From an uncultured Pelagibacteraceae bacterium (GTDB taxonomy: Bacteria > Pseudomonadota > Alphaproteobacteria > Pelagibacterales > Pelagibacteraceae): DNA of 64,000 bases. The translations under genes were made by a program, and so were the position numbers. Where the stretch lies: the NCBI GenBank assembly GCA_902564245.1, contig CACFAF010000001.1, positions 86,712 to 150,711 on the forward strand. Reading direction: 5' to 3'. Below, piece after piece: positions 9,059-18,434 of the stretch. The first letter of the stretch is position 1. The number at the start of each line of letters is the position of its first letter. The notes under the pieces are model-generated. The model was not told the origin of the DNA and searched no databases. It was given only the letters and a program-made list of their open reading frames with translations.

Positions 9059-9814
9059 TTACCATAAAATTACTTTTAAATTACTTAAATCTATAAATTT
9101 TCCGTTTAAATTATTATCATTTCTAGAAATAAAATTTATCAATTTTTTTGCACATACTTCTGCTTCTATTACTCCTCCAGGATTTATTTTAGTTTTAATA
9201 TTACCTGGGTGTATTGCAAATACATTTGTATTATATTCTTTAAGATCTATAGAAAGGTTTTTTGTAATTAAATTCATAACTCCTTTTGTAATTCTGTAGA
9301 TATAATAATCTCCACTTATATTATTAGATATACTTGCCATGTCTGAACTAATATTAATGATTTGTTTTAAATTAAAAATTTTTTTTTTAATTAAATTTTG
9401 AATAATCTTTAAAATTATTAAAGAATTAGAATTCATAGTTTTATTAAATTCTATAAAATCAAGATTTTTTAAATTTTGACCATCTATTGGGCCAAATGTT
9501 CCAGCATTATTAATTAAAATTTCAATATTAGACTCACTTAAAGCTTCATTTAATTTTTCAATTTCTGTGTCTAAATTAAAATCACATTTTATGGGAATTA
9601 CATTTTCATTAATTATTTTTTTTAAATTAGATGAATCTTTTTTAAATATACAATAGACTTTATTTTTTTGTGATAAAAGTTTGACTAATTCTAAACCTAT
9701 TCCTGAGTTAGTACCTGTAATCAAAATAGATTTATTTTCAATAATTAATCCTGGATTTTCCTTATTATAATTATATTTATCTATGAATTTTCGGATTTTT
9801 TTTTTAATTCCCAT
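9059..9814 (-). CDS. Short-chain dehydrogenase/reductase
   Basis: Classical SDR of 251 residues. TGTNSGIG is the NAD(P)-binding loop, INNAGTFG the structural NAG motif, INISSD the catalytic Ser and YRITK the catalytic Tyr/Lys, so all active residues are present. The reading frame stays open upstream through the tRNA-Ser gene, but that part is RNA gene; the ATG at 9814 (MGIKKKIRK) is the sensible start. It lies 47 bases downstream of tRNA-Ser on the same strand and is probably transcribed from the tRNA promoter. Substrate unknown; it may reduce a sugar or lipid intermediate, or be unrelated to the island. Confidence 0.85.
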   Translation of the reverse strand: MGIKKKIRKFIDKYNYNKENPGLIIENKSILITGTNSGIGLELVKLLSQKNKVYCIFKKDSSNLKKIINENVIPIKCDFNLDTEIEKLNEALSESNIEILINNAGTFGPIDGQNLKNLDFIEFNKTMNSNSLIILKIIQNLIKKKIFNLKQIINISSDMASISNNISGDYYIYRITKGVMNLITKNLSIDLKEYNTNVFAIHPGNIKTKINPGGVIEAEVCAKKLINFISRNDNNLNGKFIDLSNLKVILW

Positions 9815-9861
9815 TTCATTTATACTAAATCTTATATTTAAATAATAAAAGTTTAAATAAA

Positions 9862-9951
9862 TGGCGGAGAGAGTGGGATTCGAACCCACGAAAGAGTTGC
9901 CCCTTAACACGCTTTCCAAGCGTGCGCCTTAAACCACTCGGCCATCTCTCC
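9862..9951 (-). tRNA. tRNA-Ser (anticodon GGA)
   Basis: The minus strand folds into a 90-base class II tRNA: acceptor strand GGAGAGA pairs with TCTCTCC, followed by discriminator G and an encoded CCA. The anticodon stem CACGC/GCGTG encloses the loop TTGGAAA, giving anticodon GGA, which reads serine codons UCC and UCU. The long variable arm and the GGTTCGAATCC T-arm are typical. It lies inside the polysaccharide island between two divergent groups of genes. Confidence 0.96.
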
Positions 9952-10030
9952 TAATAAGTTAAATATATTAAATTAAATAGATGATTTAAAATAATTTTAA
10001 TTATAAATTAGTCAATATTAAGAACTAAAA

Positions 10031-11122
10031 ATGAATACTAAATTTCTTCAATATATATTTAAAACTTTTTTTCAGAAATTATTCATACTTTTTTATGGAA
10101 ATATTAAAGAATCTGAAGATTTAAGCTTAATCGATCTAAAAAAAATAAAATTGAAAAATATTTATTCTGATACTTCACAAGAAAAATATTATGTTTATGA
10201 AATTGAAAAAGGTAGGATATATACTGATGCAGTTGAAAATGTAGCGATTTTAAAAAATAATATTATAGTTCCAAATATTTCTTATCAACAAATTGATGGT
10301 GAGCTTAAAAACTCAAAATTCAACAAAGTTTTATCAGCAGGTACACCGAGAATTAAAAAGAAAATTAGTGGTACAGTTTTTTCTATGATCCAAGGAGCAA
10401 GTGGTAATAACTATTTTCATTTTTTATTTGATATAATCCCAAGAATAAAAATGTGTGAAGAAGTTTATAATTTGAAAGATGTAGACTATTTCTATGTTCC
10501 AAATGATCATGATTGGCAGCTTAAAATATTAAATGCTCTAGGAATTAAAAATGATAAAATTATAAATAGTGATAGATATAGACATATTCAAGCAGATAAA
10601 ATTTTAGCTACAGATCACCCTTGGTATAAAAAAGGTAAAATTCAAAGTGAGGTTATGAAAATTCCTTCTTGGACTGTTTTTTGGTTAAGAGAAAAATTTT
10701 TAAGTATGGCAAAGAAATTTGAAAATAGTGAAAAGATATTTATTGATAGATCAGAGTCTAATTTTAAGCATTGTCAGCTACAAAATAATGATCAAATTAT
10801 TGAATTTTTAAGTTCAAAAGGTTTCAAGTCATATAAAGTTGGACAACTTAATTTTTATGAACAAATTTATTTATTTCAAAATGCTAAAAAAATAATTGGT
10901 CCTCACGGTGCAGCTTTTGCTAATGTAGCATTTTGTGATTCAAAATGTAAAATAATAGAAATACTGCCTGAAGATCATTTAAATAAAGGAACCCAAAAAA
11001 TATGTAATATACTTAATCTAAATTATCAAAGAATAGTAACGCCTAGATTACATTATAATAAAGATAAAATAGGTGATATGAATTTTAGTATTGATGATCT
11101 AAATGAAGTTTTAGAAAAATAA
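10031..11122 (+). CDS. Glycosyltransferase family 61 protein
   Basis: Protein of 363 residues with the DUF563/GT61 pattern: an internal NYFHFLFDIIPR motif near residue 140 and the C-terminal IGPHGAAFANVAFC motif near residue 295, preceded by FIDRSESN. GT61 members include xylosyl- and N-acetylglucosaminyltransferases and many bacterial capsule proteins. The first 25 residues are hydrophobic and might anchor it loosely, but there is no clear signal peptide. It stands alone on the plus strand, divergent from tRNA-Ser with a 79-base gap, and ends two bases from the end of the convergent GT17 gene. Confidence 0.82.
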   Translation: MNTKFLQYIFKTFFQKLFILFYGNIKESEDLSLIDLKKIKLKNIYSDTSQEKYYVYEIEKGRIYTDAVENVAILKNNIIVPNISYQQIDGELKNSKFNKVLSAGTPRIKKKISGTVFSMIQGASGNNYFHFLFDIIPRIKMCEEVYNLKDVDYFYVPNDHDWQLKILNALGIKNDKIINSDRYRHIQADKILATDHPWYKKGKIQSEVMKIPSWTVFWLREKFLSMAKKFENSEKIFIDRSESNFKHCQLQNNDQIIEFLSSKGFKSYKVGQLNFYEQIYLFQNAKKIIGPHGAAFANVAFCDSKCKIIEILPEDHLNKGTQKICNILNLNYQRIVTPRLHYNKDKIGDMNFSIDDLNEVLEK

Positions 11123-11123
11123 A

Positions 11124-11933
11124 TTAATTATCAATAAAATTTTCAAATTTTTTTTTATTTTTAATTAAATATTTTGGAAATTTATCATCAATATCTATTG
11201 TTTCGTATTTATGCCCTCTACCAAATAAATCAACTTTTTTTTTTATCTTTTCTTTTATAACTTCTTCAGATGAAAACTTATCTTGACTAAATTCTTCATG
11301 TGCAAAAGTTTTTAACTTGATTGATATTTCTTTAGGAGTGAGAATATTATTAAAGTGCCAACCAGCATTATAATAAATTTGTATACTTTTTTCTTTATCA
11401 AATCTCCAGAATTTATAATCTAAATTTTTTTTCTTTATTTTTTGTCTCATAAAATCTATTGAGTCTAAATTTTTTTTTTTACACACTCTTGACCCTTCCC
11501 AAGGGCTTTCAGCTTTATTATATATATTGAATTTAAAGGCAAAACTTGTTTGCATTAAAATTCCATATTTTTTTTTCAATTCAAAATTTTCTAAAATTTT
11601 AGGATTTGGAATTTCATCAGGATCAGAAAAAAAAATGTAATCTTCACTGCCAGCAAAATTTAAATTTTTTAAAATAAACTCTCTTTGAATCGCCTGATTT
11701 TCCCATGCGTTTGTATTTTGAGGGAAAGGATCTTCTAATATTATATGTTTGATTTTATTTTTATCAAAATCTTCTTTACATATAAAATTAATTTTTTTCG
11801 GATTTCCTTTATGATCATATTTTGACTCACATATAACAAAATAGTCTATAAAGTCTTTTAATATATTATATCTTAATTCAAATATATAATTCTCATTAAA
11901 AAACGTTACACAGTCGATAATTTTATTTTTCAT
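11124..11933 (-). CDS. Glycosyltransferase family 17 protein
   Basis: Protein of 269 residues resembling GT17, the family of the eukaryotic bisecting N-acetylglucosaminyltransferase (MGAT3) with scattered bacterial members. Matching features are the IIDCVTFFNENYIFELRYN start, FVICESKYDHKGNPK, NAWENQAIQREF and a FSDPDEIPNP acidic motif that would bind the metal, then the GWHFNN segment. The start follows the lepA stop by 13 bases on the same strand, so it is probably transcribed as the tail of the thrS-lepA group. It marks the right edge of the polysaccharide island. Confidence 0.82.
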   Translation of the reverse strand: MKNKIIDCVTFFNENYIFELRYNILKDFIDYFVICESKYDHKGNPKKINFICKEDFDKNKIKHIILEDPFPQNTNAWENQAIQREFILKNLNFAGSEDYIFFSDPDEIPNPKILENFELKKKYGILMQTSFAFKFNIYNKAESPWEGSRVCKKKNLDSIDFMRQKIKKKNLDYKFWRFDKEKSIQIYYNAGWHFNNILTPKEISIKLKTFAHEEFSQDKFSSEEVIKEKIKKKVDLFGRGHKYETIDIDDKFPKYLIKNKKKFENFIDN

Positions 11934-11946
11934 TAATGTAAAATAG

Positions 11947-13752
11947 TCAATCTTTGCTCAACCTTAACACTCCGATAAAAGCTTCTTGGGGTATTTCAAC
12001 TCTTCCAAACTGTTTTGATCTAGCTTTACCTTTTTTTTGTTTTTCTAATAATTTTCTTTTTCTATCTGTTGCTCCCCCACCATGAATTTTTGTTAAAACA
12101 TCTTTTTTAAATCCTTTAATCGTTTCTCTAGCAATAATTTTACCTCCAATTGCTGCTTGAATAGGTATCATAAAATTGTGTCTTGGTATCAAATCTTTTA
12201 ATTTTTCACACACTTCTCTTCCAGTATTTTGTGCAAAATCTTTATGGATCATCATTGCTAAAGCGTCTACTGGCTCTCCATTAACTAAAATTCCTAATTT
12301 AACTAAATCACCTTCTCTATGCTCTATTATTTCGTAGTCAAAGCTTGCATAACCACTGGTCATTGACTTTAATCTATCATTAAAATCAAATACTACTTCA
12401 TTTAAAGGCAATTCATAGCTTATGACTGCTCTATTACCTGAATAGCTAAGATTAGTTTGTACGCCTCTTTTATCTTGGCAAATCTTTATTATTGAACCAA
12501 GATATTCGTCTGGTGTTATGATAGTTGCTTTAATCCAAGGTTCTTCAATATATTTAATATGAGTAGGGTCAGGCAAACTTGATGGATTATGTAAATTTAT
12601 TATATTTCCATCATTTAAATTAACTTTATAAACTACTCCTGGAGTTGTTGTTAGCAAATTAATATCAAACTCTCTTTCAAGTCTTTCAGTAACTATTTCT
12701 AAATGTAGCAATCCTAAAAAACCACACCTAAAGCCTAATCCTAAAGCGGAAGAAGACTCTGCTTCAAAAGAAAAACTAGCATCATTTAACTGTAGTTTGG
12801 CTAATCCATCTTTTAACTTTTGATATTCAGAACTATCAACAGGAAATAATCCACAAAAAACAACTGGCTTACTTCTTTTAAAACCTGGAAGTGCTTCTTT
12901 TAAAGGTTTAATGGCGTCACATATCGTATCTCCTACTTTTGTCTCTGAAAGAACCTTAATTCCAGTAGTAATAAACCCAATCTCACCAGCATTTAATTCA
13001 CTTATATCTTTAGGTTTAGGTGTAAATACTCCTACTTTTTCAATTACATATTCTTGATTAGAAGACATCATTTTTATTTTCATATTTTTTTTTATTGTCC
13101 CATCAATTACTCTTACCAAAATTACAACTCCTAAATAAGTGTCATACCAACTATCAACTAATAAACATTTCAATATTTGATCTTTTTGACCACTTGGGCC
13201 TGGTAAAATTTTGATAATTTGTTCTAAGATTTCTTCAATACCCTCACCTGTTTTTCCTGAACAAGGAATTGCATTACTTGTGTCTATTCCAATAACTTCT
13301 TCAATTTGTTTGTTAGTCCTTTCTAAATCCGATGCTGGTAAATCAATTTTATTTAAGACTGGTACTATTTCATGATTAATATCTAATGCCTGGTAAACAT
13401 TTGCTAAAGTTTGAGCTTCTACTCCTTGAGTGCTATCTACAATCAAAATTGAACCTTCACAAGCATACAGAGATCGACTTACTTCATAACTAAAATCTAC
13501 ATGACCAGGAGTATCAATAATATTTAAAATATAATCTTTACCATCTTTTGCTCTATAATTAAGCTTTACCGTTTGCGCTTTAATTGTTATTCCTCTTTCA
13601 CGTTCAATTTCCATAGAGTCTAAAACCTGAGCTTTCATTTCTCTTTCAGTTAATCCACCACACTTATGTATTATTCTATCTGCTATAGTAGATTTTCCAT
13701 GATCTATATGCGCAATTATCGCAAAGTTTCTTATATTGTTGATTGTACTCAT
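11947..13752 (-). CDS. lepA: Elongation factor 4 (back-translocase LepA)
   Basis: Translational GTPase of 601 residues, the usual LepA length. Visible are the P-loop AHIDHGKST (residues 14-22), the GITIKAQTV switch I, DTPGH, and NKIDLP of the G4 motif. The LepA-specific C-terminal domain is present, with [13 protein letters not shown] and the lysine-rich [19 protein letters not shown] section. LepA acts on stalled or mistranslocated ribosomes and affects initiation. It begins two bases after pheT ends and is part of a minus-strand translation cluster. Confidence 0.97.
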   Translation of the reverse strand: MSTINNIRNFAIIAHIDHGKSTIADRIIHKCGGLTEREMKAQVLDSMEIERERGITIKAQTVKLNYRAKDGKDYILNIIDTPGHVDFSYEVSRSLYACEGSILIVDSTQGVEAQTLANVYQALDINHEIVPVLNKIDLPASDLERTNKQIEEVIGIDTSNAIPCSGKTGEGIEEILEQIIKILPGPSGQKDQILKCLLVDSWYDTYLGVVILVRVIDGTIKKNMKIKMMSSNQEYVIEKVGVFTPKPKDISELNAGEIGFITTGIKVLSETKVGDTICDAIKPLKEALPGFKRSKPVVFCGLFPVDSSEYQKLKDGLAKLQLNDASFSFEAESSSALGLGFRCGFLGLLHLEIVTERLEREFDINLLTTTPGVVYKVNLNDGNIINLHNPSSLPDPTHIKYIEEPWIKATIITPDEYLGSIIKICQDKRGVQTNLSYSGNRAVISYELPLNEVVFDFNDRLKSMTSGYASFDYEIIEHREGDLVKLGILVNGEPVDALAMMIHKDFAQNTGREVCEKLKDLIPRHNFMIPIQAAIGGKIIARETIKGFKKDVLTKIHGGGATDRKRKLLEKQKKGKARSKQFGRVEIPQEAFIGVLRLSKD

Positions 13753-13754
13753 TA

Positions 13755-16163
13755 TTATGATCTTATTTTAGCACCAGTTTTTGACTCAACTGAAGAAATT
13801 ATGAGTTGAGTAATTTTTTCTAAATCTTCATCATTTAATGTTTTTTCTTTTGATTGAATAGTAACATTAAGTGCAATTGATTTTTTATCTTCTGGAATAT
13901 TTTGACCCTCATAAACATCAAAAACTTTTACTGAATTAACTAGATTTTTATCTACTTCAGAAATTATATTAATTAAATCTTGAACTTTAAAATTCTTATC
14001 AATAATAAATGCAAAATCTCTCTCTGATTTTTGATAATCTGAATACTGATATTTCTTTTTTTGATCTTTTATTTTTTTGTTAGTTTCTTTAATATGATCT
14101 AAATAAATTTCAAAACATATTAGAGCTTCAGTTTTAATATCTATTATTTTTAAAATATTTGGATGAATTTCACCAAAAAAAGCAACTGGATTATTTTCAT
14201 TTTTATTTAAATAAACAGCACCTGATTTTCCTGGATGGTAATAAGTAGGAGTTTTATTATCAATAAAAATTTTTTTATCATCAAAACCCGCTTCTACTAA
14301 ACTTTGAATTAAATCTCTTTTTGCATCGAATAGATCAACTATTCTCTCTTTTTCTAGCCAATTATGTCTTGAAACTTTGCCTGCTCTTAAAGCTGTTAAA
14401 ACTGTTTTTTGTTGGCCTGGTTTATATCCATTAAATATAGGTCCAATTTCAAAAAGTGAGATGTCTTTAAAGCCTCTATCTAAATTTTTTTTTAAATAAA
14501 CAATCAAATTTGAAAAAATGGAACTTCTTAATACACTCAAATCAGAACTAATTGGATTTACAATTTCAGTTTCATTCTTATCTTCTTTAAATAATTGATT
14601 AATTTTTGAGTCTGTAAATGACCAAGTTATAGCCTCATAATAACCTTTTGAAGCGATAGAACGTTGAAAAAAATGAAATAATTTTTGTTGTTTATTGAGA
14701 GTTGGTTTTTCTCTAATTTTTTTTGGTAATTCTGTTTTGATTTGATCATAACCTTTAATTCTTACTATCTCTTCTACTATATCAATTGGTTGTAAAATAT
14801 CAGGTCTCCAAGAAGGAGCTATTAAATTTAAATCATTATTTTTTTTATTAATTACAAATCCTAGGTCAATTAAAATTTTTATTATTTCTTTTTCAGTAAC
14901 TTTAAAACCAGTAATATTCTCAAAAAGATTTATGGGAAATTTTATTTGAATTTTTTTAAAAGTGTCATTTTTTTTAATATCTATTTTGCTTATTTCACCT
15001 CCACATATTTTTTGAATTAAATGAGCAGCTTTAACTAACCCTTCTTCTATAGAATTGGGATCGATTCCTCTCTCGAATCTAAATTTTGCGTCAGTATCTA
15101 AATTTAATAACTTAGAAGTTTTTCTTATAGACTTTGGATTGAAATAAGCTGACTCTAAGAGAATATTTTTGGTGTCTAATTCAGTTCCAGATCTAGTTCC
15201 ACCTATTATGCCTCCAAGACCTAAAACACCTGAATTATCAGATATTACGCACATATTTTCTTGAAGAATGTATTTCTTGTTATCTAAAGCTTCAAAACTT
15301 TCACCTTTTTTTGAATTCCTAACAATAATACTATTATTAATTTTATCTGCATCATAGGCGTGCAATGGTCTATTTAAATCAAACATTATGTAATTTGTTA
15401 CATCTACTATTGCTGAGATTGGTTTTTGACCTAATGATAATATCTTGTCTTTTAACCATTTTGGACTCTCGGTATTTTTAATACCTTTAATTAAACAACT
15501 TCCAAATGCAGAGCATCCTTGATTTTTTTCTCTAGAAATTTTTACTTTGATTTTTTGAGGCCCTTTAAATCTTATTTTATTATCATTCAGTTTTTTAAGT
15601 TTTCCTGTACCTGCAGCAGCTAAGTCTCTAGCAACTCCTCTTACTCCAAGACAATCGGCTCTATTTGGAGTAATAGAAAGATCAATTACTTTTGGACTAC
15701 CATTTTTAAAATATTTTTTACCGATTTGATTATTATATTTTTTTGAAGACAGTTCAGTTATTCCTTCACTTTCATCTGATAATTCTAATTCCGATTCTGA
15801 GCAGAGCATTCCATATGAAGTTACACCTCTAATTTTACTTACAGATAATTTCATCTGATTTTTTGGTATTACTGCACCAGGTGGTGCATATATAGTTATG
15901 AGATTTTTTTTTGCATTAGGAGCTCCACAAACTACTTTTACAATTTCTTCTTTTCCTATATCTACATCACATACACTCAATCTATCAGCATTTGGATGTT
16001 GATTTTTATTTACAATTCTTGCAACAACAAACTCATCTTTTTCAGATATTTGATTTTGAAAACTCTCTACTTCAAGACCAATATTTGTTAATTTTTCGAT
16101 TATTTTTTCATCATTATACTTAGTTTCCAAATGTTGTTTCAGCCAGTCAATAGTAAATCTCAT
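13755..16163 (-). CDS. pheT: Phenylalanine--tRNA ligase beta subunit
   Basis: The beta subunit of the alpha2-beta2 synthetase, 802 residues. In order it has an EMAP-like tRNA-binding domain (about 40-150, with [13 protein letters not shown]), the B3/B4 editing domain with GGIIGG and the ESAYF section, the B5 domain, a catalytic-like core ([10 protein letters not shown]), and the C-terminal FDX-ACB anticodon-binding domain ([15 protein letters not shown]). Editing and tRNA recognition are its roles; the alpha subunit is the active ligase. Its ATG overlaps the stop of pheS by four bases, the standard coupling for this pair. Confidence 0.97.
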   Translation of the reverse strand: MRFTIDWLKQHLETKYNDEKIIEKLTNIGLEVESFQNQISEKDEFVVARIVNKNQHPNADRLSVCDVDIGKEEIVKVVCGAPNAKKNLITIYAPPGAVIPKNQMKLSVSKIRGVTSYGMLCSESELELSDESEGITELSSKKYNNQIGKKYFKNGSPKVIDLSITPNRADCLGVRGVARDLAAAGTGKLKKLNDNKIRFKGPQKIKVKISREKNQGCSAFGSCLIKGIKNTESPKWLKDKILSLGQKPISAIVDVTNYIMFDLNRPLHAYDADKINNSIIVRNSKKGESFEALDNKKYILQENMCVISDNSGVLGLGGIIGGTRSGTELDTKNILLESAYFNPKSIRKTSKLLNLDTDAKFRFERGIDPNSIEEGLVKAAHLIQKICGGEISKIDIKKNDTFKKIQIKFPINLFENITGFKVTEKEIIKILIDLGFVINKKNNDLNLIAPSWRPDILQPIDIVEEIVRIKGYDQIKTELPKKIREKPTLNKQQKLFHFFQRSIASKGYYEAITWSFTDSKINQLFKEDKNETEIVNPISSDLSVLRSSIFSNLIVYLKKNLDRGFKDISLFEIGPIFNGYKPGQQKTVLTALRAGKVSRHNWLEKERIVDLFDAKRDLIQSLVEAGFDDKKIFIDNKTPTYYHPGKSGAVYLNKNENNPVAFFGEIHPNILKIIDIKTEALICFEIYLDHIKETNKKIKDQKKKYQYSDYQKSERDFAFIIDKNFKVQDLINIISEVDKNLVNSVKVFDVYEGQNIPEDKKSIALNVTIQSKEKTLNDEDLEKITQLIISSVESKTGAKIRS

Positions 16164-17227
16164 CTACTTAATCCTCTATAGCTTGAAGGTACATCTAATG
16201 GATCAAATCCAAAATGATTTAACCATCTATAATCTGTTTCAAAAAATGCTCTTAAATCATTAATACCATATTTGAGCATAGCCAATCTATCTATACCAAT
16301 ACCAAAAGCATATCCTTGAAATTTTGATGTATCTAATTTTACATTTTTAAGTACATTCGGATGAACCATGCCACATCCTAATATCTCTAACCACTTATCT
16401 CCCTCACCAATAACTATTTTACCATCTTTAAGTTCATAACCAATATCAACTTCAGCAGATGGTTCTGTAAAAGGAAAATGACTTGGTCTGAATCTCATTC
16501 TAATTTTATCAACTTCGAAAAATTCTTTTATAAAATAATTTAAACATCCTTTAAGATGGCCCATATTTATATTTCTATCAATATGAAGACCTTCAACTTG
16601 ATGAAACATTGGTGAATGAGTTTGATCACTGTCCGATCTGTAAGTTCTGCCTGGTGCAATAATTTTAAATGGAGGTTTACCATTCAACATTGTTCTAACT
16701 TGAACTGGAGATGTATGAGTTCTAAGTAAAAATTCTTTATCGTTATCCAAATAGAATGTGTCATGCATATCTCTTGCGGGGTGATTATCAGGTGTATTTA
16801 AAGCAGTAAAATTATTGTATTCATTTTCAACATCAGGCCCTTCTTGAATACTAAAACCTATTTCAGAAAATATTGAAGATATTTCATCTATTACCTGAGA
16901 TACAGGATGTATTTTACCTCTAATAAAATTTCTTTCAGGTAAAGTAACATCTACTTTTTCATTTTGAAGTTTTAAATTAATTTCATTAATTTCAATATCC
17001 TTAATTTTTTTTTCAATTAAGCTTTGAAGTTCATCTTTTATTGAATTTAAATCTGAGGCAAATTTTTTTCTGTTTTCTGCAGAAATAGAACCCATCTTTT
17101 TAAATTCATTTGAAATTTTTCCATTCTTTCCAAACAGCTCAGATTTTAATTGATTAACAGAGTTGAGATCTAAATTTTTTTTAAGTTTATTTAAATATTC
17201 TTCTTTAATTTTTATAATATCTGACAT
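16160..17227 (-). CDS. pheS: Phenylalanine--tRNA ligase alpha subunit
   Basis: Class II synthetase catalytic subunit of 355 residues. An N-terminal coiled-coil arm (about residues 1-90) is followed by the catalytic core with [32 protein letters not shown] (motif 2 region), [21 protein letters not shown], and motif 3 [17 protein letters not shown] at the C-terminus. It charges tRNA-Phe together with PheT. It sits 43 bases after rplT, in the order rpmI-rplT-pheS-pheT known from many bacteria. Confidence 0.97.
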   Translation of the reverse strand: MSDIIKIKEEYLNKLKKNLDLNSVNQLKSELFGKNGKISNEFKKMGSISAENRKKFASDLNSIKDELQSLIEKKIKDIEINEINLKLQNEKVDVTLPERNFIRGKIHPVSQVIDEISSIFSEIGFSIQEGPDVENEYNNFTALNTPDNHPARDMHDTFYLDNDKEFLLRTHTSPVQVRTMLNGKPPFKIIAPGRTYRSDSDQTHSPMFHQVEGLHIDRNINMGHLKGCLNYFIKEFFEVDKIRMRFRPSHFPFTEPSAEVDIGYELKDGKIVIGEGDKWLEILGCGMVHPNVLKNVKLDTSKFQGYAFGIGIDRLAMLKYGINDLRAFFETDYRWLNHFGFDPLDVPSSYRGLSR

Positions 17228-17270
17228 TTTAATAGATTATTTCTAAAGTTCAGAAAAACAATAGAGAAGA

Positions 17271-17627
17271 TTAGTTTAAAGCAGATTGAGCTTTTTTAAC
17301 TATAGTTTTAAATGCTTCTGGATTATCATATGCTATTTCTGCTAGAATTTTTCTATCTAGCTTTATTCCAGATTTGTTTAATCCATTAACAAACTTTGAA
17401 TACGTCAGACCTTCAGCTCTTACTCCAGCATTAATTCTTTGTATCCATAATGACTTAAAGTCTCTTTTTTTATTTCTTCGATCTCTATAGGCATATTGCA
17501 TTGCTTTTTCCATAGCTTGTTTTGCAACTCTAATGGTATTTTTTCTTCTGCCCCACTGACCTTTAACAGCCTTTAAAACTTTTTTATGTTTAGCATGACT
17601 AGTTACACCTCTTTTTACTCTTGCCAT
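17271..17627 (-). CDS. rplT: 50S ribosomal protein L20
   Basis: Ribosomal protein of 118 residues with the basic N-terminal arm ([19 protein letters not shown]) and the [16 protein letters not shown] and LWIQRINA segments typical of L20. It binds 23S rRNA early in assembly. The ATG starts one base after the rpmI stop, and an AGAGGA ribosome-binding site lies within the last codons of rpmI, so translation is coupled. In other bacteria L20 represses this operon; no leader structure for that can be called confidently here. Confidence 0.97.
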   Translation of the reverse strand: MARVKRGVTSHAKHKKVLKAVKGQWGRRKNTIRVAKQAMEKAMQYAYRDRRNKKRDFKSLWIQRINAGVRAEGLTYSKFVNGLNKSGIKLDRKILAEIAYDNPEAFKTIVKKAQSALN

Positions 17628-17628
17628 T

Positions 17629-17835
17629 TTATCCTCTTAAATTGTAAGGCATGTATGATTTTACTATTTTAGCATCTTGCTTTGACATTATAGTTGTGCC
17701 TCTTTGATTTCTAATTTGTGAATTTGTTCTTTTAATCATACCATGTCTTTTACCTGCTTGACCCATAACAACCTTTCCTTTAGCTGTGATCTTAAATCTT
17801 TTTTTAGCTGAACTTTTTGTTTTTAACTTTGGCAT
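17629..17835 (-). CDS. rpmI: 50S ribosomal protein L35
   Basis: Ribosomal protein of 68 residues, near the usual 64-66. [17 protein letters not shown] and the AGKRHGM segment are diagnostic of L35. It is a small basic rRNA-binding protein of the large subunit. It lies between infC and rplT, 53 bases after infC, in the classic infC-rpmI-rplT order. Its own upstream sequence shows no strong purine-rich ribosome-binding site, unlike rplT. Confidence 0.96.
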   Translation of the reverse strand: MPKLKTKSSAKKRFKITAKGKVVMGQAGKRHGMIKRTNSQIRNQRGTTIMSKQDAKIVKSYMPYNLRG

Positions 17836-17888
17836 AATTTGACGAGGTTATACAAATAATAAATCTAATTTACAACAAATATTATTCC

Positions 17889-18434
17889 TCATAAAGGTTG
17901 AATAACCATTATCATTTGCTTGCCGTCAAATTTTGGATCTAATTCCACTTTACCTATTTCTTTCATATCTTCTTTAATCTTAGTCATTAACTCATGACCT
18001 AGATGTGAATGTTGAAGTTCTCTACCTTTAAATCTAATTGTGAATTTGACTTTATCACCTTTAGAAATAAATTTCTGTGCATTTTTAATTTTAAATTGAT
18101 AATCATGAGTTTCTGTTACTGGTCTTAATTTAATTTCTTTTAGTTCAATTTTCTTTTGTTTTTTTTTTGCTTTATTTGCTTTTTTTTGAGCATCATATTT
18201 ATATTTACCCATATCAATTATTTTACATACAGGTGGTTTTGCATTAGGAGCAATTTCTATTAAATCCAATCCCTCTTCCTTTGCCATTGCTATAGCCTCA
18301 TTTGTATTTAAAATTCCTAAGTTGTCTCCATTGCTGGCAATTACTTGTACTTCAGGTGAAATAATCCTATTATTTGATCGAGGACCCTTGTCCTTAGTTC
18401 TTCTTTGAAAATAATTTTGTTTATATACTGCCAC
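17889..18434 (-). CDS. infC: Translation initiation factor IF-3
   Basis: IF3 of 181 residues. The N-domain carries NNRIISPEVQVI and EGLDLIEIAPNAKPPVCKI, the linker is lysine rich, and the C-domain has KIKNAQKFISKGDKVKFTIRFKGRE. It keeps 30S subunits apart from 50S and checks the start codon. The start is GTG at 18432-18434, directly abutting the thrS stop with no spacer. A non-ATG start is usual for infC and in E. coli allows IF3 to limit its own translation; here it is GTG rather than ATT, so the same control is possible but not shown. Confidence 0.96.
   Translation of the reverse strand: MAVYKQNYFQRRTKDKGPRSNNRIISPEVQVIASNGDNLGILNTNEAIAMAKEEGLDLIEIAPNAKPPVCKIIDMGKYKYDAQKKANKAKKKQKKIELKEIKLRPVTETHDYQFKIKNAQKFISKGDKVKFTIRFKGRELQHSHLGHELMTKIKEDMKEIGKVELDPKFDGKQMIMVIQPL

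Noticed and set aside
9815..9919. Longer N-terminus of the SDR
   Set aside because: The extension is translated tRNA-Ser sequence and its spacer; the ATG at 9814 fits the family.
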